This document shows, one piece after another, positions 12,339 through 24,406 of a stretch of 64,000 nt of DNA (the stretch's first letter is position 1; every line of letters begins with the position of its first letter). The stretch spans positions 558,001 through 622,000 of the forward strand of contig JAHCVI010000001.1 of assembly GCA_019096155.1 (NCBI GenBank), read 5' to 3'. Made by a program: the position numbers and the translations under genes. The DNA comes from Staphylotrichum longicolle (taxonomy: Eukaryota; Ascomycota; Sordariomycetes; Sordariales; Chaetomiaceae). The notes below the pieces were generated by a model. It made no database searches. It had not been told where the DNA came from and saw only the letters and a list, made by a program, of their open reading frames with translations.

Positions 12339-13108
12339 TCATTTGATGCTGTATCCCTTCTGCCAGAGAAACGCCCCCGCCCCAGCGAGACTGAGTACAG
12401 CCCAGGGAAGATCCAACTCGATGACGGACCACACCCATATGCAACCAAGCGGCGGAGCCTGTTTCATGACGGCCAAATAACCAGCGGTGTTTGTGATGTG
12501 GATCAGGTAGCAGCCGGCATAGACGCTCGTTGCGAAGAAGATGGTTTGTCGCAGAGCAGCTTGGTATCGTGGAGATAGACCCGGAACGAGTCCGGGGTTC
12601 GCGGCGTGAGGATGGAGGAAGTAGATGAGGAGACCGAAGACTGGGAGCAAAGAACGCCGAGGTTAGCACGGTCTCGCCAAAGAGCGCAGTAGTGAGGGGA
12701 TGCAAGCTCACCCGAAAACGCCTGGGCAAATCTCTGCCAGACATTGGGCCAAGATATCCTGTCGACCGAGTACTGGTGGTAGACGAGAACGTCGAGGGTG
12801 AAGTGCAACATCGACAGGCTCATGGTCCAGAGCAATGTCTCGAACACACGTTCGGCACCGGGGGACAATCCGACTTCGTCATCGTCATCGCCATCATCAT
12901 CCTCCTCGTCATCGCTATCATCCTTTTGCGGCCTAGGAATGCGAATCGGGGCGGCTTGCTTCCCAATCTCTTCCTCCCTCTTCTTCGCCTGGTCGAAGAG
13001 TCCTCGCTCCTGGGCGATCTCCAGCAGCGTCTTCTCTGACGGACCCGACCGGTCGGGATGCCTCAGCTTGATGCTGGACGGTGACGGCTCTCTGCGCCTT
13101 CTCGCCAT
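12339..13108 (-). CDS. DUF7719-like fungal integral membrane protein
   Basis: Exons 13108-12712 and 12640-12339 are joined across a 71-nt intron (GTGAGC, GCTAAC branch, CCAG) to give about 232 residues. The N-terminal 75 residues are polar, beginning MARRRREPSPSS, with a very acidic tract (DDSDDEEDDDGDDDDE). Four hydrophobic segments follow: TLLWTMSLSMLHFTLDVLVY, FAQAFSVFGLLIYFL (which spans the splice junction), QTIFFATSVYAGCYLI and LPWAVLSLAGAGAFLW. The layout matches a conserved but uncharacterised fungal membrane family that I know as DUF7719; function is unknown. The splice is supported because a predicted membrane helix runs through it. Confidence 0.78.
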
Positions 13109-14057
13109 TGTTCAGAGCGCCGAACTGAAGTACCCAAAAGCAGCAGATGACTCAGGTTGGGAAGAATTGCGTGAAGTGTCGAAGCACCTTGATGTCGAAG
13201 AAGACGCACGCGACTCGGGCTTGGCTCGTCGGAAGCTACCTACAGTGGGGCCAGCAACGGGACCCCTGTCACTGTGCCAATCATGCTGCATTCAGAGCTT
13301 GGGAATCTCGAATCCTGGATGCAATTGTGGAATACACATCGCATCAAAAGAAAGCCAGCTCATCAGATTACAAGCCGACCATAAATTGGCTCTGCTGGAA
13401 TTAGGATGAGGATGCAGTTCAAAAAGTCTGTTCAGTTGGCAGCAGAACGTCAACATGATGGTCGCCCCGCGGTCAGGGATTCTCCAATCGCAAGGTGTCA
13501 TTAACAAGCCTCCCGAGACCCCTGAAGCTGAAGCTCGTTAGGTCTCTCTCATGAATTCCATGTTCGCTCCTCGCGCGGTACACTTCCCCTTTCACGCTCA
13601 ACGGTGAATGTGAGCTGGGTTTCTCTACAGACGCCTTTGACTTCTGCCACCTCTGGCCGCAAAGCTCCGCTTGGTCCACGAGATACGAGGGGTTGCAGCG
13701 ATCCGAGAGACCTTGGGTGCTCCCCACATCCGATCCACACTCGTGCCACGGTCGAGTTCAGCCACGCGCCCGCGCAGGACAGCTCAGCATCGGAAGCACT
13801 CTGACGGGTTTGGGCCGCGCTCCTGCTACACCTCCCACCCGCGCCATCGTCTTCCGGCCGTGTGCTGTGCCGGCTCAAAGCGGGTTCCGACATTAAGCCC
13901 GAGCCACGCCGGAGCAGCGCCGACGACTGGCACCGACGAAGAGTCGTGAGGAAGCAACTGTCTGCCGACTAACTGAACGATTGCCCGGTCGGTTTTGGCT
14001 TGTTCTGCGCTCGAACAGGGCCAGACTCGCTTCTTGCTTTGTCAGGTCTGGGGCACG
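13109..14057. promoter_or_regulatory. Divergent intergenic region, DUF7719-like / PIG-L
   Basis: About 950 bp between two divergent starts. No supportable gene; presumably both promoters and 5' leaders. Confidence 0.4.
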
Positions 14058-14989
14058 ATGGACTTGCTCCTGACCCTCGGCGTGCTCGCCGTCGTGCTCC
14101 CGTCGCTGTATATCTACACCGCTTCGGTGGTCTCGGCACGCTTCCCCGCCCTGCGCAACAAGCGCATTTGCCTTCTCATTGCGCATCCTGACGATGAGGC
14201 CATGTTTTTTGCGCCGGCGGTCATGGCCCTCGCCCGGCCAGAGACAGGCAACCATGTCAAGATCCTCTGTCTGAGCAGCGGTATGTTTTCCGACCCCTCC
14301 AGCCCAAGGAAGGATGGGAAGCTGACACGGACGACCGGATGACAGGCAATGCCGACGGTCTCGGAGAGACAAGGAAGCGAGAGCTCGCCAAGTCAGGACT
14401 GATTCTCGGCCTGCGCAAACCCGACGACGTCTATGTTGTTGACAAACCCGAGTTCCCCGACAGCATGACGGCCACCTGGGACAGTGGCGCCATCTCGTCC
14501 CTTCTCCTCTCGGCCTTCGCGCCCAACCTTGCCAAGTCACGCAACAGCGACACCGCTCCGACCGCCTCCATCGACGTCCTCGTCACATTCGACGCAGGCG
14601 GCGTCTCAGGCCACCCGAACCACATCTCGCTATACCACGGCGCCAAGGCCTTTGTCGCTGCTCTGGTGGCCGGCAAAGCCGGCTGGGCCCCGCCCGTCGA
14701 TCTTTACACCCTCACAACGGTCCCCATGGCACGAAAATACTCGGCATTCTTGGATGTGCTGGCCACATTGGCCAGCTGGGCTGTCGGGGCGGATAAGTCG
14801 GACAAAAAGCGCCCCGGGGGGTTGGTCTTCCTCAATGGGCTGGCGGGACACGGCAGCATCACGACAGCGTGGTCGGCCATGGTCTCGGCGCACAAGAGCC
14901 AGATGGTCTGGTTCCGGTACGGATGGATCACCCTGAGCCGCTACATGTACATCAACGACCTGCGGTTGGAAAAGGTCAAAGGTCGGTGA
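14058..14989 (+). CDS. gpi12: N-acetylglucosaminyl-phosphatidylinositol de-N-acetylase (PIG-L / GPI12)
   Basis: Exons 14058-14280 and 14346-14989 (65-nt intron, GTATGT...ACAG) encode about 288 residues. An N-terminal membrane anchor (residues 3-20) precedes the zinc-binding motif AHPDDEAMFF (His43, Asp45, Asp46). The second motif GHPNH supplies the remaining zinc His, within FDAGGVSGHPNHISLYHG. The family removes the acetyl group from GlcNAc-PI, the second step of GPI-anchor synthesis, on the cytosolic face of the ER. The topology, one N-terminal helix and a cytosolic catalytic domain, matches PIG-L, and length is near the family's usual 250-300 residues. Confidence 0.93.
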
Positions 14990-15548
14990 CAAAGCATGTG
15001 ATTGCGAGAAATGACTTCTGTCCGGCATACACAGGACGGCACAGAAGTCCGTGGGACAAGGGCCACCGCGTCCTCGACCCAGCCGAAACCTTGCGCTTTC
15101 GGAGGCTTTGAGAACACATATAATGCATTGTATATTTCGTACATACAGTTGATAGCAAAGACGTCGTCTCACGGCCCAGATTGCCTTGCAGTTTCGCTCC
15201 TCCTTTACAGCACCCAATGCACAGCCCCGGAATCGGGCTGCAAGCCATCGGGCGATCCCACGCAGGTCCGAGAAACTGGGGAACTGGAAGCTTGGCCGCC
15301 GGCACGAATTCGGCAGGCGGAGAAACAAGGCACAACTGCATCTCAGCTCGGTTGCTGACGTTTGGGCGCTTTGGTGGCCCGTGCCTGGCTTCTTGGAAAA
15401 CCCACGCTCATCAATCATCCTCTCTGCGCGCCTGCCTGCCCTCTCATCGTCGCTGCATTGCCCACTGCCCGAGACAAATTGTGTCGGCAACCTCGAAACA
15501 ACAAGGCCAAAGGACATCTCATAATCTGCCATCTGCTGCATCCACGCC
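14990..15548. promoter_or_regulatory. Intergenic, PIG-L end to LSm3 start
   Basis: It holds the 3' end of the PIG-L transcript and the promoter and 5' leader of LSm3. No motif-bearing ORF or RNA gene is seen. Confidence 0.4.
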
Positions 15549-16095
15549 ATGGCCGAAGCCCGGGACGAGGGCAGCGCGGTGTCGGAGCCCCTCGACCTTG
15601 TGCGCCTGCTGCTGGACGAAGTGGTGTGCGTGAAGCTCAGAGGGGACCGAGAGCTCAAGGGGCGCCTCCATGTAAGCAAGCAAAAACAGCCCAGCACCCA
15701 GCCCAATAGCCCCACCTTTTCCAACCCCGCCGTTCACCTGCACTCCAACTAACACGACCAACCCCCCTCGGCCACTACTCAGGCCTATGACAGCCATTGC
15801 AATCTCGTGCTTGGAGACGTTGAGGAGACCATTTACGTCGTGGACGAGGAGGATGACGAGGAAGTCAAGGTAGGTCCCACATACCAGCCTTAGGCGACAA
15901 ATCCACTCAAACATAAAAGTGGTTGGGGTCGTTGCTAACGAGCACTGGTGCAGACTGTGAGCAAGAAGTCTGAGATGCTGTTTGTGAGAGGTGCGTTCCC
16001 TCTGTTGTCCTCCTCCTCAGCTCTGTACCTCTTCAGCTGACAGTGAAGCAGGCGATAGTGTCGTCCTCATATCTCCCCAAGCACCGTCCTTCTGA
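15549..16095 (+). CDS. lsm3: U6 snRNA-associated Sm-like protein LSm3
   Basis: Four small exons (15549-15671, 15783-15869, 15954-15990, 16052-16095) join in frame to 96 residues, the usual LSm3 size. Sm1 is seen as [20 protein letters not shown], then [14 protein letters not shown] with the Asp and Asn that contact RNA. Sm2 appears as [13 protein letters not shown], with the exon 3/4 junction inside the Gly codon. All three introns have canonical ends (GTAAGC/CAG, GTAGGT/CAG, GTGCGT/CAG) and one has a GCTAAC branch site. LSm3 is a subunit of the nuclear LSm2-8 ring on U6 snRNA and the cytoplasmic LSm1-7 decapping ring. Confidence 0.95.
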
Positions 16096-16697
16096 TGGGC
16101 TTGGGAGTTCTCGCGGATGATTTGCCGACGTGGGAGAGGGAGGGTCGTCGTGCATTATGGCGCCCCCGGGCCAGCCGAAGCTCCTCGGCGAATGCAACCA
16201 AACAGGTTTGCACCATAGAAGACGATAGCCATGGGCCCGAGACTCATCGAGGGAAGGCGAGCCGAATCAACGAGTATGAACCCAGCGCCCGCCATGGCCG
16301 AGGCCTACGGCTGCGTTCTGCTATGCGAACAGGATTCAAGGACAAGCCCGAAAGCAACGGGGTGTGAAGCAAGAGAAAGCAAATCATCTCTCTGTCTGGT
16401 ATGCCTCAGCTTCTCAAAATGGTGCAGCCGCTGTCTGGCAGGGCTGAACAAGGACGAAAGGCAAATATGCAACTCCACAACGCCGTCCACCACGCACAAT
16501 CCGAGGAAGTCTGAGACCATGCGTACCTCTGCGTATCCCACTCAAAATCCATAAGCTCATTCTCTGGGAGGACACATGTGACTCTCCAAACCGCACAGTA
16601 GTCACACTGACATCCCAACTCGAGGAAAAAGTGACGCGACGGCTGTGACTCGACCCCGTTCCATTCTTGCCTAAGGCTGATGATTACTTAACCATGG
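16096..16697. other. Convergent 3' intergenic region
   Basis: It lies between the stops of LSm3 (+) and the GTPase gene (-). Open frames carry no motif and no repeat is seen. Confidence 0.4.
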
Positions 16698-18698
16698 TTA
16701 TCCCCCAACGTTTGCGTCAGAAGCTGCTTTCTCAACTCCACCCTCGACAGCGCCAGATTCGGGAGCACTCTGCCCATTGCTGGCATCGCCCTCCGGCTGC
16801 TTCGGCATCAGCGGCTTGGAGGGATCATACCCGACGCTCTTGACGATGCCGAGTCCTTTGGTGCGCCCCTCCCGGAAAAGGAGACGATCGCCGGGCGCCA
16901 GATACTCGGGCCGCTGCACGAACCGGAAGGCAACCGTCGCCCTGTCGCCAGTCCGGATAAAGGGGCGGTCCACATCAATGATGGCGCACGTCTGTGACAC
17001 CGGCCCGACGTGCAACATGGCCTGGTACTTGGTCTTGATAGTGGTTGCATGTGATAAAATGAGCACTAGTTGGTCTGTCAGCAAACAATGGTTCACGTCT
17101 CATATAGTCCGGCGCCGGGCAGGGATACCTTCAGCTACGAACTCGCGGTACACCTTAGGAGCCGCTCCATCCGACTTGGATAGCACCACCATGCCCTTGC
17201 GGACATCCTTCCTGCGGATGCGCCGCAGAGCGAACGAGGCGGACTGGCCGGCCGACGCCGCGGGGACGCCTATCCTTTTCCTCTCGATGGAGCGGATCGA
17301 CGTCTGCGTGAAGCGTCCCAGCGAATCTGGGCCGATCTGGACGTCGTCTCCAGCGTGGATCACACCGGACTTGACGATGCCAGAAACGACCGTCCCGACG
17401 TGAGGGACGCTGAACGTGTCGTTGACGTGGAACTCGAATGGCGCGTCGGCGTCGTAGCGGCCGTGGTGCGGGAGGATGTTGAGGAACGAGCGGACCAGGT
17501 CCAGATTCTCGCCCGTCACGTTAGACACCTGGAAGATGGGGCATATCCTCTGGCTCACAAACTGAGTGGCCGTGTTGATGCACTCCTCGTGGTTTTTGAT
17601 GAAGATGGGGATTTTCCTCGCCCCAGGGCTCTTCAGAATCCGCGTGATCTGTGTAATGGTCTGCTCCAGAATCTGCGGCGGGCAGATGTCAATCTTGGTG
17701 ATGACCACCATGACCGGCACGTTCAGCGCAAGCGCAATTCCCAAGTGCTCTTTGCTCATGCCGATGAGCCCGTTGTTGGCCGCAACCATGAGCAAGCAGT
17801 AGTTGGGGCTGCTCGACAGCAGCCCGAAAACCGTGGTACGCAGGTAGCGTTCGTGGCCGGCGAGGTCGGTAAAGGTGATGACTTTTGCACTGCGCTTTCC
17901 AATCTCCTCCCACGACAGCTTGCGGCCAGGGGTGTCGGAGACAACGACCTGGCCAGTCGAGTCGAATCCCATGATCTCCATACCGACAGAGGACGTCCGA
18001 CCGGTCTCGATCTCGTGCTTGTGCCTAAAAAGGTTGACCCGGGCCTTTCCACGGCCATCATCAAGATCGCCCTTGACCAGCACACCTAGCATGGAGCTCT
18101 TCCCGGCATCGACGTTCCCCACGACAGCTATCCGCGTCTCGATGACCTCCTCGACGGTGCCCGGAGCCTGGCGGATCATGACTTTACCACTGCAGTCTCC
18201 GTCCTTGGTGGGCGTCCCATCCAGCTCGCCGCCCACATTTTTGGTTAATAACAGCTGCGTGTCGGCATGCAGCTTCTTGGCTGCCTCCGCTAGCCGCCTG
18301 TATGCCACGTCCCACTCGTCGAGGGTCAACTTCATGCACTCGCCGTTGTTCTCAAAGCCAATGTCGAACACTGTCTCGCCGTGCCCCTCTAATAACCTTT
18401 CCTCCACCACATCGACCAGTTTCTGGAGCGCACCATCGTCACCGCTGGGCGAGAGCAGGAGCTCTCGTAACCTCACGCGAGGGGTCGGGTCGGAAAGGTT
18501 GAGGCTGTCGAGGATGTCGTCGAGTTCCTCGTGGTGCTCGAGCTCGGCCTGGGTGGTTTTCGTGGCGGCCGGCGCGGGCTGCTTGGAGCTTGGGTAGCGT
18601 AGCGCCTGCTGTTTCTCGACGTACTCGGCGAAGTCGCTCAGGGCGGCCTCGCCTTTCCGCCTTTCGTGTGGTAATTGCTTCGCGTGTTTGCTGGCCAT
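16698..18698 (-). CDS. GTPBP1/GTPBP2-family translational GTPase
   Basis: Exons 18698-17129 and 17074-16698 (54-nt intron, GTATCC donor, GCTGACAG at the acceptor) encode about 648 residues. The start at 18698 (MASKHAKQLPHERR) is preferred; a longer frame upstream has no conserved features. The G domain has P-loop GNVDAGKSS (about 193-201), switch II DLAGHE (about 275-280) and TKID (about 331-334). Beta-barrel domains follow (VGTVVSGIVKSGVIHAGD; SASFALRRIRRKDVRKGMV). The spliced exon continues with ILSHATTIKTKYQAMLHVG and LAPGDRLLFREGRTKGLG, as in GTPBP1. The N-terminal half carries the family's acidic and helical extension. GTPBP1/2 proteins act in ribosome rescue and mRNA surveillance; the fungal role is inferred. 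Confidence 0.93.
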
Positions 18699-19894
18699 TG
18701 TGCCGTCCTTCTCGGCTGTTTCGCCGGGAAGAAGTCGAGGTGTGGATTGGGAACAGACGATGACTTCACCACAGCATTGGATGGTTCGCCGGTAGAGTAT
18801 GTGGGCTTGACTGCGCGGGTCGGCGACAGCTTGTTCCGTGAGAGTACAGGGTACCAACAAGGCAGAGGTGAGTATTGAGCAGGAGAAAGAAGACAACAGG
18901 ACACTTGCAGCTCCAGAATAAAAGGCGAGGTGCTTTATAGACGCTCGCTGGTGACGACGTCCAACGGCTCGCCGGGTGAGTCGAAGCTCTATCGAGTCAT
19001 TGCAGTGCGCCCAGCGAGCAAGGCCAGGAGCATGGCCGCTGGCCTTATCGATACGACAAGGCTGAACCCCACATTCTTACCCCGCAAAGACATGCCTTGT
19101 GTTCAGGGGGGACGCCGGGAGCTTTTTGAGTCACCACGAGGTCACCAATGGCCACATTCTCAGGTTCGCCCCCCATGGGGCTGCGTCGGGGCGACGGAGA
19201 CTGGCTTTCTGACAGGGTTCAAATTTGAGGTGCTGCAATGGCATCTATCTGGCACAAGAGCGGCAGAGCCACATCCAAACAATATTCACAGATGCATGAT
19301 TTGTTCAGTCCATGATGCAAAGGGCCTCCTGTCCCTTGAATTAGTATTGGTATTGAAGCAGGCAATTTGCTTGCCGCTGATGCAGATGCGCCCCCGTCAG
19401 ATCTTCCCATGTGATGATGTTGTGCTCTGACCCCCAATCCCCACCGTAGACCATCCCATTGTTGATGGTGTGAATGCAGCAAACCCCAGATTGACTTTTG
19501 ATACCTTCCGCCCAAAACCACTGACAAACCAAAGAGCAGGTGAAAAACAGATAATTACACGCAGTAGAAAAACTGGTATCGAGGTCCAAGGGTATCTTTC
19601 ATGAAAGCAAAACGCCCCGATAGCGTACCAAGCGTCGAAAAGCGCAGTTCTGTCATCCCAAATCCTCCAAGTTATTGCCGCGAGTCGTTGATTATTTTGT
19701 GTAAGGCCAGATGCCTCGCACGGAAAGGGATTGCCCGTGTCTCAAGGCCCGAGCCCAGCTGGAAGGGGCTCTTCACCTCCCCCCAGAGCTTGCTCCGCCG
19801 TTGCTGCCGGCAAACGAGTCCGTGGAGGCACGGGAGGCACCGCTGCCGTGGGCACCGTCCAGGGGGCTCAATTACCCGGAAATCGAGCAGTCGG
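18699..19894. promoter_or_regulatory. Intergenic upstream of the GTPase gene
   Basis: 1.2 kb containing the GTPase promoter and the 3' region of the arrestin gene. No ORF here shows domain features. Confidence 0.4.
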
Positions 19895-21479
19895 TTAGAA
19901 ACATGGTTTCTTGGGTATAGGCGGAGGGCTGGGAGGCACATCCTGGTAGATGGGTGGCGCTTCGTTGTCCCAGCTGATGCCAATTCCGGCGTGCTCCGTG
20001 AGGATGGTGCTGAAATGCATCCGCAGGATGCGCCCGACCCCGGTGTGGGTCACAAGGGACGGCTTGTTGACCGGAGCCCATTCCTGAGCAACCACCATCT
20101 CGACCACCAACTGATGAGTCACCTCGGTCCCGTCGCGGCTCTTGCTGTCGCAGGCGTATTTGGCACCCTTCGGCAGACTGTAGTCCATCTCGAGCTCGAC
20201 GATGCTGTCAGTGGCGCTGGTGTAGTTGCTCTTCCATCCAGAAAACAGCGTGTTCTCTGCAATGATCCGGGTGTCGGCGCGCATGACACCCTTCTTGGTT
20301 TGCTGGTCCTCTGGGCTGTCGCTGAGCTTGGGGCTGTGTTTTCCGCACGCCGGTGCAATAGTCTTTGTCGTCTCTTCGAGCTTCCACATGAGCTTCTTCA
20401 GCTTCCAGTACTCGACCGTGTTGACTTTTTGGTTGAATTTCGCAATGCCGTCGAGGCGGAGGGCCAGGTTGTAGTTGCCGATCGGGTGGATCACGTGGGG
20501 GTAGTGCGCGCTGGCTTTAATGTTGGTGGGAGGGAAGACGCGGACAGAGTGGTGTGGTGTCTCGGAAGTCGGAAGACTGCGTTTAACGTCGATGACCTTC
20601 TCGAACTTGATGGGAGCAAGGGAGGTGCCTTTGCTTCTCGGGACGGCTTCAGCTTTGAACTCGTACGAGATGGAGACCAGCGCGTTGTCCATGCTGGCTG
20701 GAAGATGCCCCTCCAGCAACACCGAAAACGGGAAAGAGTGTTGGCCTAAGATTACGGACGTCAGCTTCGAGCGCTGGAATACGAGTCGGGGAGGGAGGAA
20801 AGGAATTCGGGGGTTAATGGGGATGGTGAGCGGAAGGACAGAAAAAAACAATGCCAAGCCTACCTTTCGCCATGGCAAGGAGATGTGGAAGCAAATCCCA
20901 CCTCTTCAGCTCAGTGCGCTGCGTGGCGCATTCGACACAATGGTTTGCAAAGGGCTTCTTTTGCGTGACACGAATGCTGAGCGACGCATCCAGCGACTCC
21001 ACCTCGAGACCCTCTTCCTTGATGTTCAAAAACAGCTGGCCCGAGAGCAGCGCGCCACTGCTGGCCTCGGCATCGCCGTACATGACCAGAGGAGGCGACT
21101 CGAGCTGCCAGTCGAGGGTCGCGGGCGCGGCGGGGTGTCCATCCTTGCTCGAACGTCCAAAGTGTATGCTGGGAAATGAGATCCTGTGGTGGTGGTGATG
21201 GTGGTGGCCATGTTCTTTGCGCGAGTCGGAGGAAATGCTGCTTGCTCGCGAGTCCGCCATCTTGGGGCGGGTCGCATACGGCGGGGCAGGGGCGTCGTCT
21301 AAGTCGGCCTGGGTGATCAGGGTAGTGGATGTCCGAACAGAAGTCTTGGAGCTTTTGGCGACTCTGTTGGGTGAGTAGCGCCTCCGTGGCGCCTCTGATG
21401 TCGATTTGTTCAGTTTCGACACTTGGTTTTCAAGTGAGTTTGTTGATGCGCGGATGAAGTCCACAACTCGGTGAGGCAT
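19895..21479 (-). CDS. LDB19/ART1-like arrestin-related trafficking adaptor
   Basis: Exons 21479-20864 and 20745-19895 (118-nt intron, GTAGGC...TTAG) give about 488 residues. An N-terminal polar region includes a run of seven His (GHHHHHHHR). The LDB19-type arrestin N-domain follows: TLDWQLESPPLVMYGDAEAS and GALLSGQLFLNI, with Cys residues in CVECATQ. After the splice come FPFSVLLEGHLPASMDNALV and SISYEFKAEAV, beta-sandwich segments typical of alpha-arrestins. The C-terminus is proline-rich (PPIYQDVPPSPPPIPKK). PPIY resembles the PPxY motif by which such adaptors bind Rsp5-type HECT ubiquitin ligases; it is the only such site noticed. Role by homology: ubiquitin-dependent endocytosis of plasma-membrane transporters. 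Confidence 0.88.
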
Positions 21480-24406
21480 CTTGAGGTGAGGTCCCCTGCC
21501 AATCGCGGGGAAAGAGTGGGCTAATCTCGGGATTGCCTGACCACGCCACAATGATGCAGCTCAAGAATTGCTTGGTGCGCCTGTGTGGGGAACGACCTTG
21601 ACGCTCCTCCTGGGACACCACAGCCACCATCCGCAGCCCGACTTTTCTGTCGGCCGTCGATTGTAAACCTGGAGAACCCGGCTGCAGAACCAGAATCAAA
21701 GGCTCCTCTTCTCGCTCAACCGCTCGGCTTTTTCCTAGATATGGGGGTCGACAACAACAAAGACAGTCCCGACTCTTTCGTGACTTCGAGGTACCGGATG
21801 GCGAGAGTCTGAAGCAGGGGCGGGCGGTTGGTTCGAATTGAGTAGTGTCGAGGTACGCGGCGTGAGGTTAGAAAGAGAAATCAAGGACTCAAGACGGGAT
21901 TCAAGTTGACACACAACTGGAAGTCAGTCTTATTTGTATTGCCTGGCGCTCAAAAACCTAACGATGCATGTGGTTCCCATCATGTAATTCCATGTAATGG
22001 CTGGAGCAGGGATTGTGCCCGAGACCCACCAGACGGCAGCCCGGTCGGGCCAACCTCGCACATGAGGTGATGGCAAGTCGCCCACCCAAAAACAAAGGCC
22101 GTTCCCCGCTGCGTGCCCCGCCATCGTCAGCACCCCCCTGGGGAGGGGAAACTGAAGGGCAATGCGTGCACTCTCATGTAGTACAGTGCGGCCACGGTAA
22201 GTATGTACCCAGGTACCTGAGATGCATGCCCCGTGTCTGTACCCAGCCAGGTACCTAAGGTCCTCACCACAGGTTTTCATCAGGACCGGCTGGCGGGCAA
22301 GCACGGCGATGATTTCTTTCCGTGGTACTGTACCTAGACTGGGAGTCGTGTAAGTGCTCTTGTCAGAGATGTCGTCGTCAGTGAGAGCAAGGTTCATCCC
22401 CCCAAAGACGCTCGAAGAGGATCTGTTGAAGGGTCCAACACCATCCGTGCACTGCACATCTTGGAGACCAGCGCAGGAGACTGCCAGGGAACCCGGACGA
22501 AACTCACACCCAGTTGACCTGACGGTCCCTACCGTATGAGCCGTACCACATGGCATCCTGAGGTGATCAGGCGCACCGTGACGGCAGCTCAAGGGCGCTC
22601 GCAATTCGTTCCCGCGAAGGCAAGCTAGGGCCGAGATGTTCTGGCTCGGCTGATCGCCCCGCAGCGCGCGGGACAGGGACCGATCCATGTCGCGCCAAGG
22701 GCGAGTGAGGTCACAAGGCCCATGGCGCCTGGAACACTCCACCAGCCCACCCTGACTTTTTCCAAGACAAGGTCAGCTGGGCACACCAGAACCTTGAACT
22801 TTTTTTTAAAGTTTCGACTCATCAGCTCCACTGTAGGACCAGGGTTGGGAAAATTTCCCCCTGAAGTAACACTGGTGTGCTTGCTTCATTGGATACGAGC
22901 TTCGCGTCTTCGCCCTAACTCCCTGCATTTGGGTGCAGAGCTCGCTCAGACCCTGTTGCCAGAAGCACGGAATTCACGCCGGGAGCAGAGCAGCAGAGCA
23001 GCGAGACTCACCGCACGGTTTGTTTCGGTAGTCAACCACCAGCCAGCCCCACGGCGAGACATGCCTGGTCCTTGCCGTTGGAAGATACAGCGACTGTACG
23101 CACCGAAACAACGGTTCGACATTGAACAACAACAAACAGCCGCGTGGAAAGCTCAATTGGGTCTCGGGGCGTGTCCCGCGTATGAAGGCTACACGATGCG
23201 CTCTCAGGACAGAATATTCTCCCTCGGAGATAGTCGTCTCTGGCCAGTTCCGCGAAGCGCGAGCCTATGCAGAGCCTCATGTGCCCGGCCAGCCTGTGTT
23301 CAAATTACATAAATACCCATGTCTAGTCAACGGCGATTGGACGCCGCCCGCCAGCCATCCAGCACGTCACATTGGCAGCCGGTCTCGACAATGCACGTCT
23401 TGGTCTGGGCGTGTCATCACCAGATGCCGACATTGGGCCGCATGTCCTCCTCTTGTGTGTCTGATGTGCCTCGATGCGGCTGCCCAGGGGCCAAGCCATC
23501 CGTCGCCCGATCTGGCTCCGCCGTCCCGGCGAGCGGTGAAGATTTGGGCGCCGGGTTTTCCGCACGTGCGCGGCCGCTTCCGGTGAGTCGGAACCGGCCG
23601 ATGTTCAGGAAGCATCGGGCCGTGTACAATATGACTGGACCGGCATCCCCCCACCCATGGTCCGGTCCGAAAGCTGACTTTCTCTCGTCGTGATTTTCGG
23701 TCTCCGGCAGAACACACGTCATGAAAGAAATGTGCCTGGATACATTCAAAACGGCAATTCATCTCCTGGGTCAGACAAGGCTGAATCCCCTCTGTCACGG
23801 CATGCCCCGTCAACCACTCGGCCCGTCAATCTCGAATCTTCACGACGTTGCTGGCCTGGAACCTGCCGAGTCCCTGGTCGGTGGAACCGATGGAGTCAGA
23901 GCGGCCCGCGCCCCATCCATTGTATTTCCGTGAACAGGATTTAGGCCGAAGAATCTTCGGAGCAAAACTCTGCCAATTCTCCTCGCCTTACACGGCCGGC
24001 TAGAGCCGGCTCCCTGCGGCTGTCTGCAACATGTTCTCGTTTTCACAGTTTTTTTCTCTTTCCACTCTTGTTGCCACTAACGTTAATCAAGGAGTTTGGC
24101 CGAAGTGCAGGATTCTCGACTTAGCCAGGGGAAACTGGAAAAATTGCTCCAATAGATGTGAAAGTGACTTCGGATCATCAGGTACTGTACCTGGGCCCGG
24201 GACGATACGAAAGGTACCTGACAGAGGCACACATCGGGGTGTGAGTGGATCGCCTGGGCCGAGTTTGGACTCTCTGCAGCTTGGTTGGATGGGCCATCAG
24301 TGACAACAGCACAAGTACGGAAGGACTGGCCGTGTGTTCGGAGTAAATACGGAAACCGATCTGGCAGCAACACTGCACAATGCCATGGTTAAGCAGATTA
24401 ATCCAG
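21480..24406. other. 2.9 kb gene-poor intergenic region
   Basis: Contains the arrestin-gene promoter. The longest open frame (minus 21930-22742) has random-looking composition and no motif. Short GGTACCT-type words recur (near 22205, 22248 and 24216). No RNA gene or transposon is recognised. Confidence 0.45.

Noticed and set aside
21930..22742. 270-codon minus-strand ORF
   Set aside because: Random-looking composition, no motif and no intron logic linking it to neighbours.
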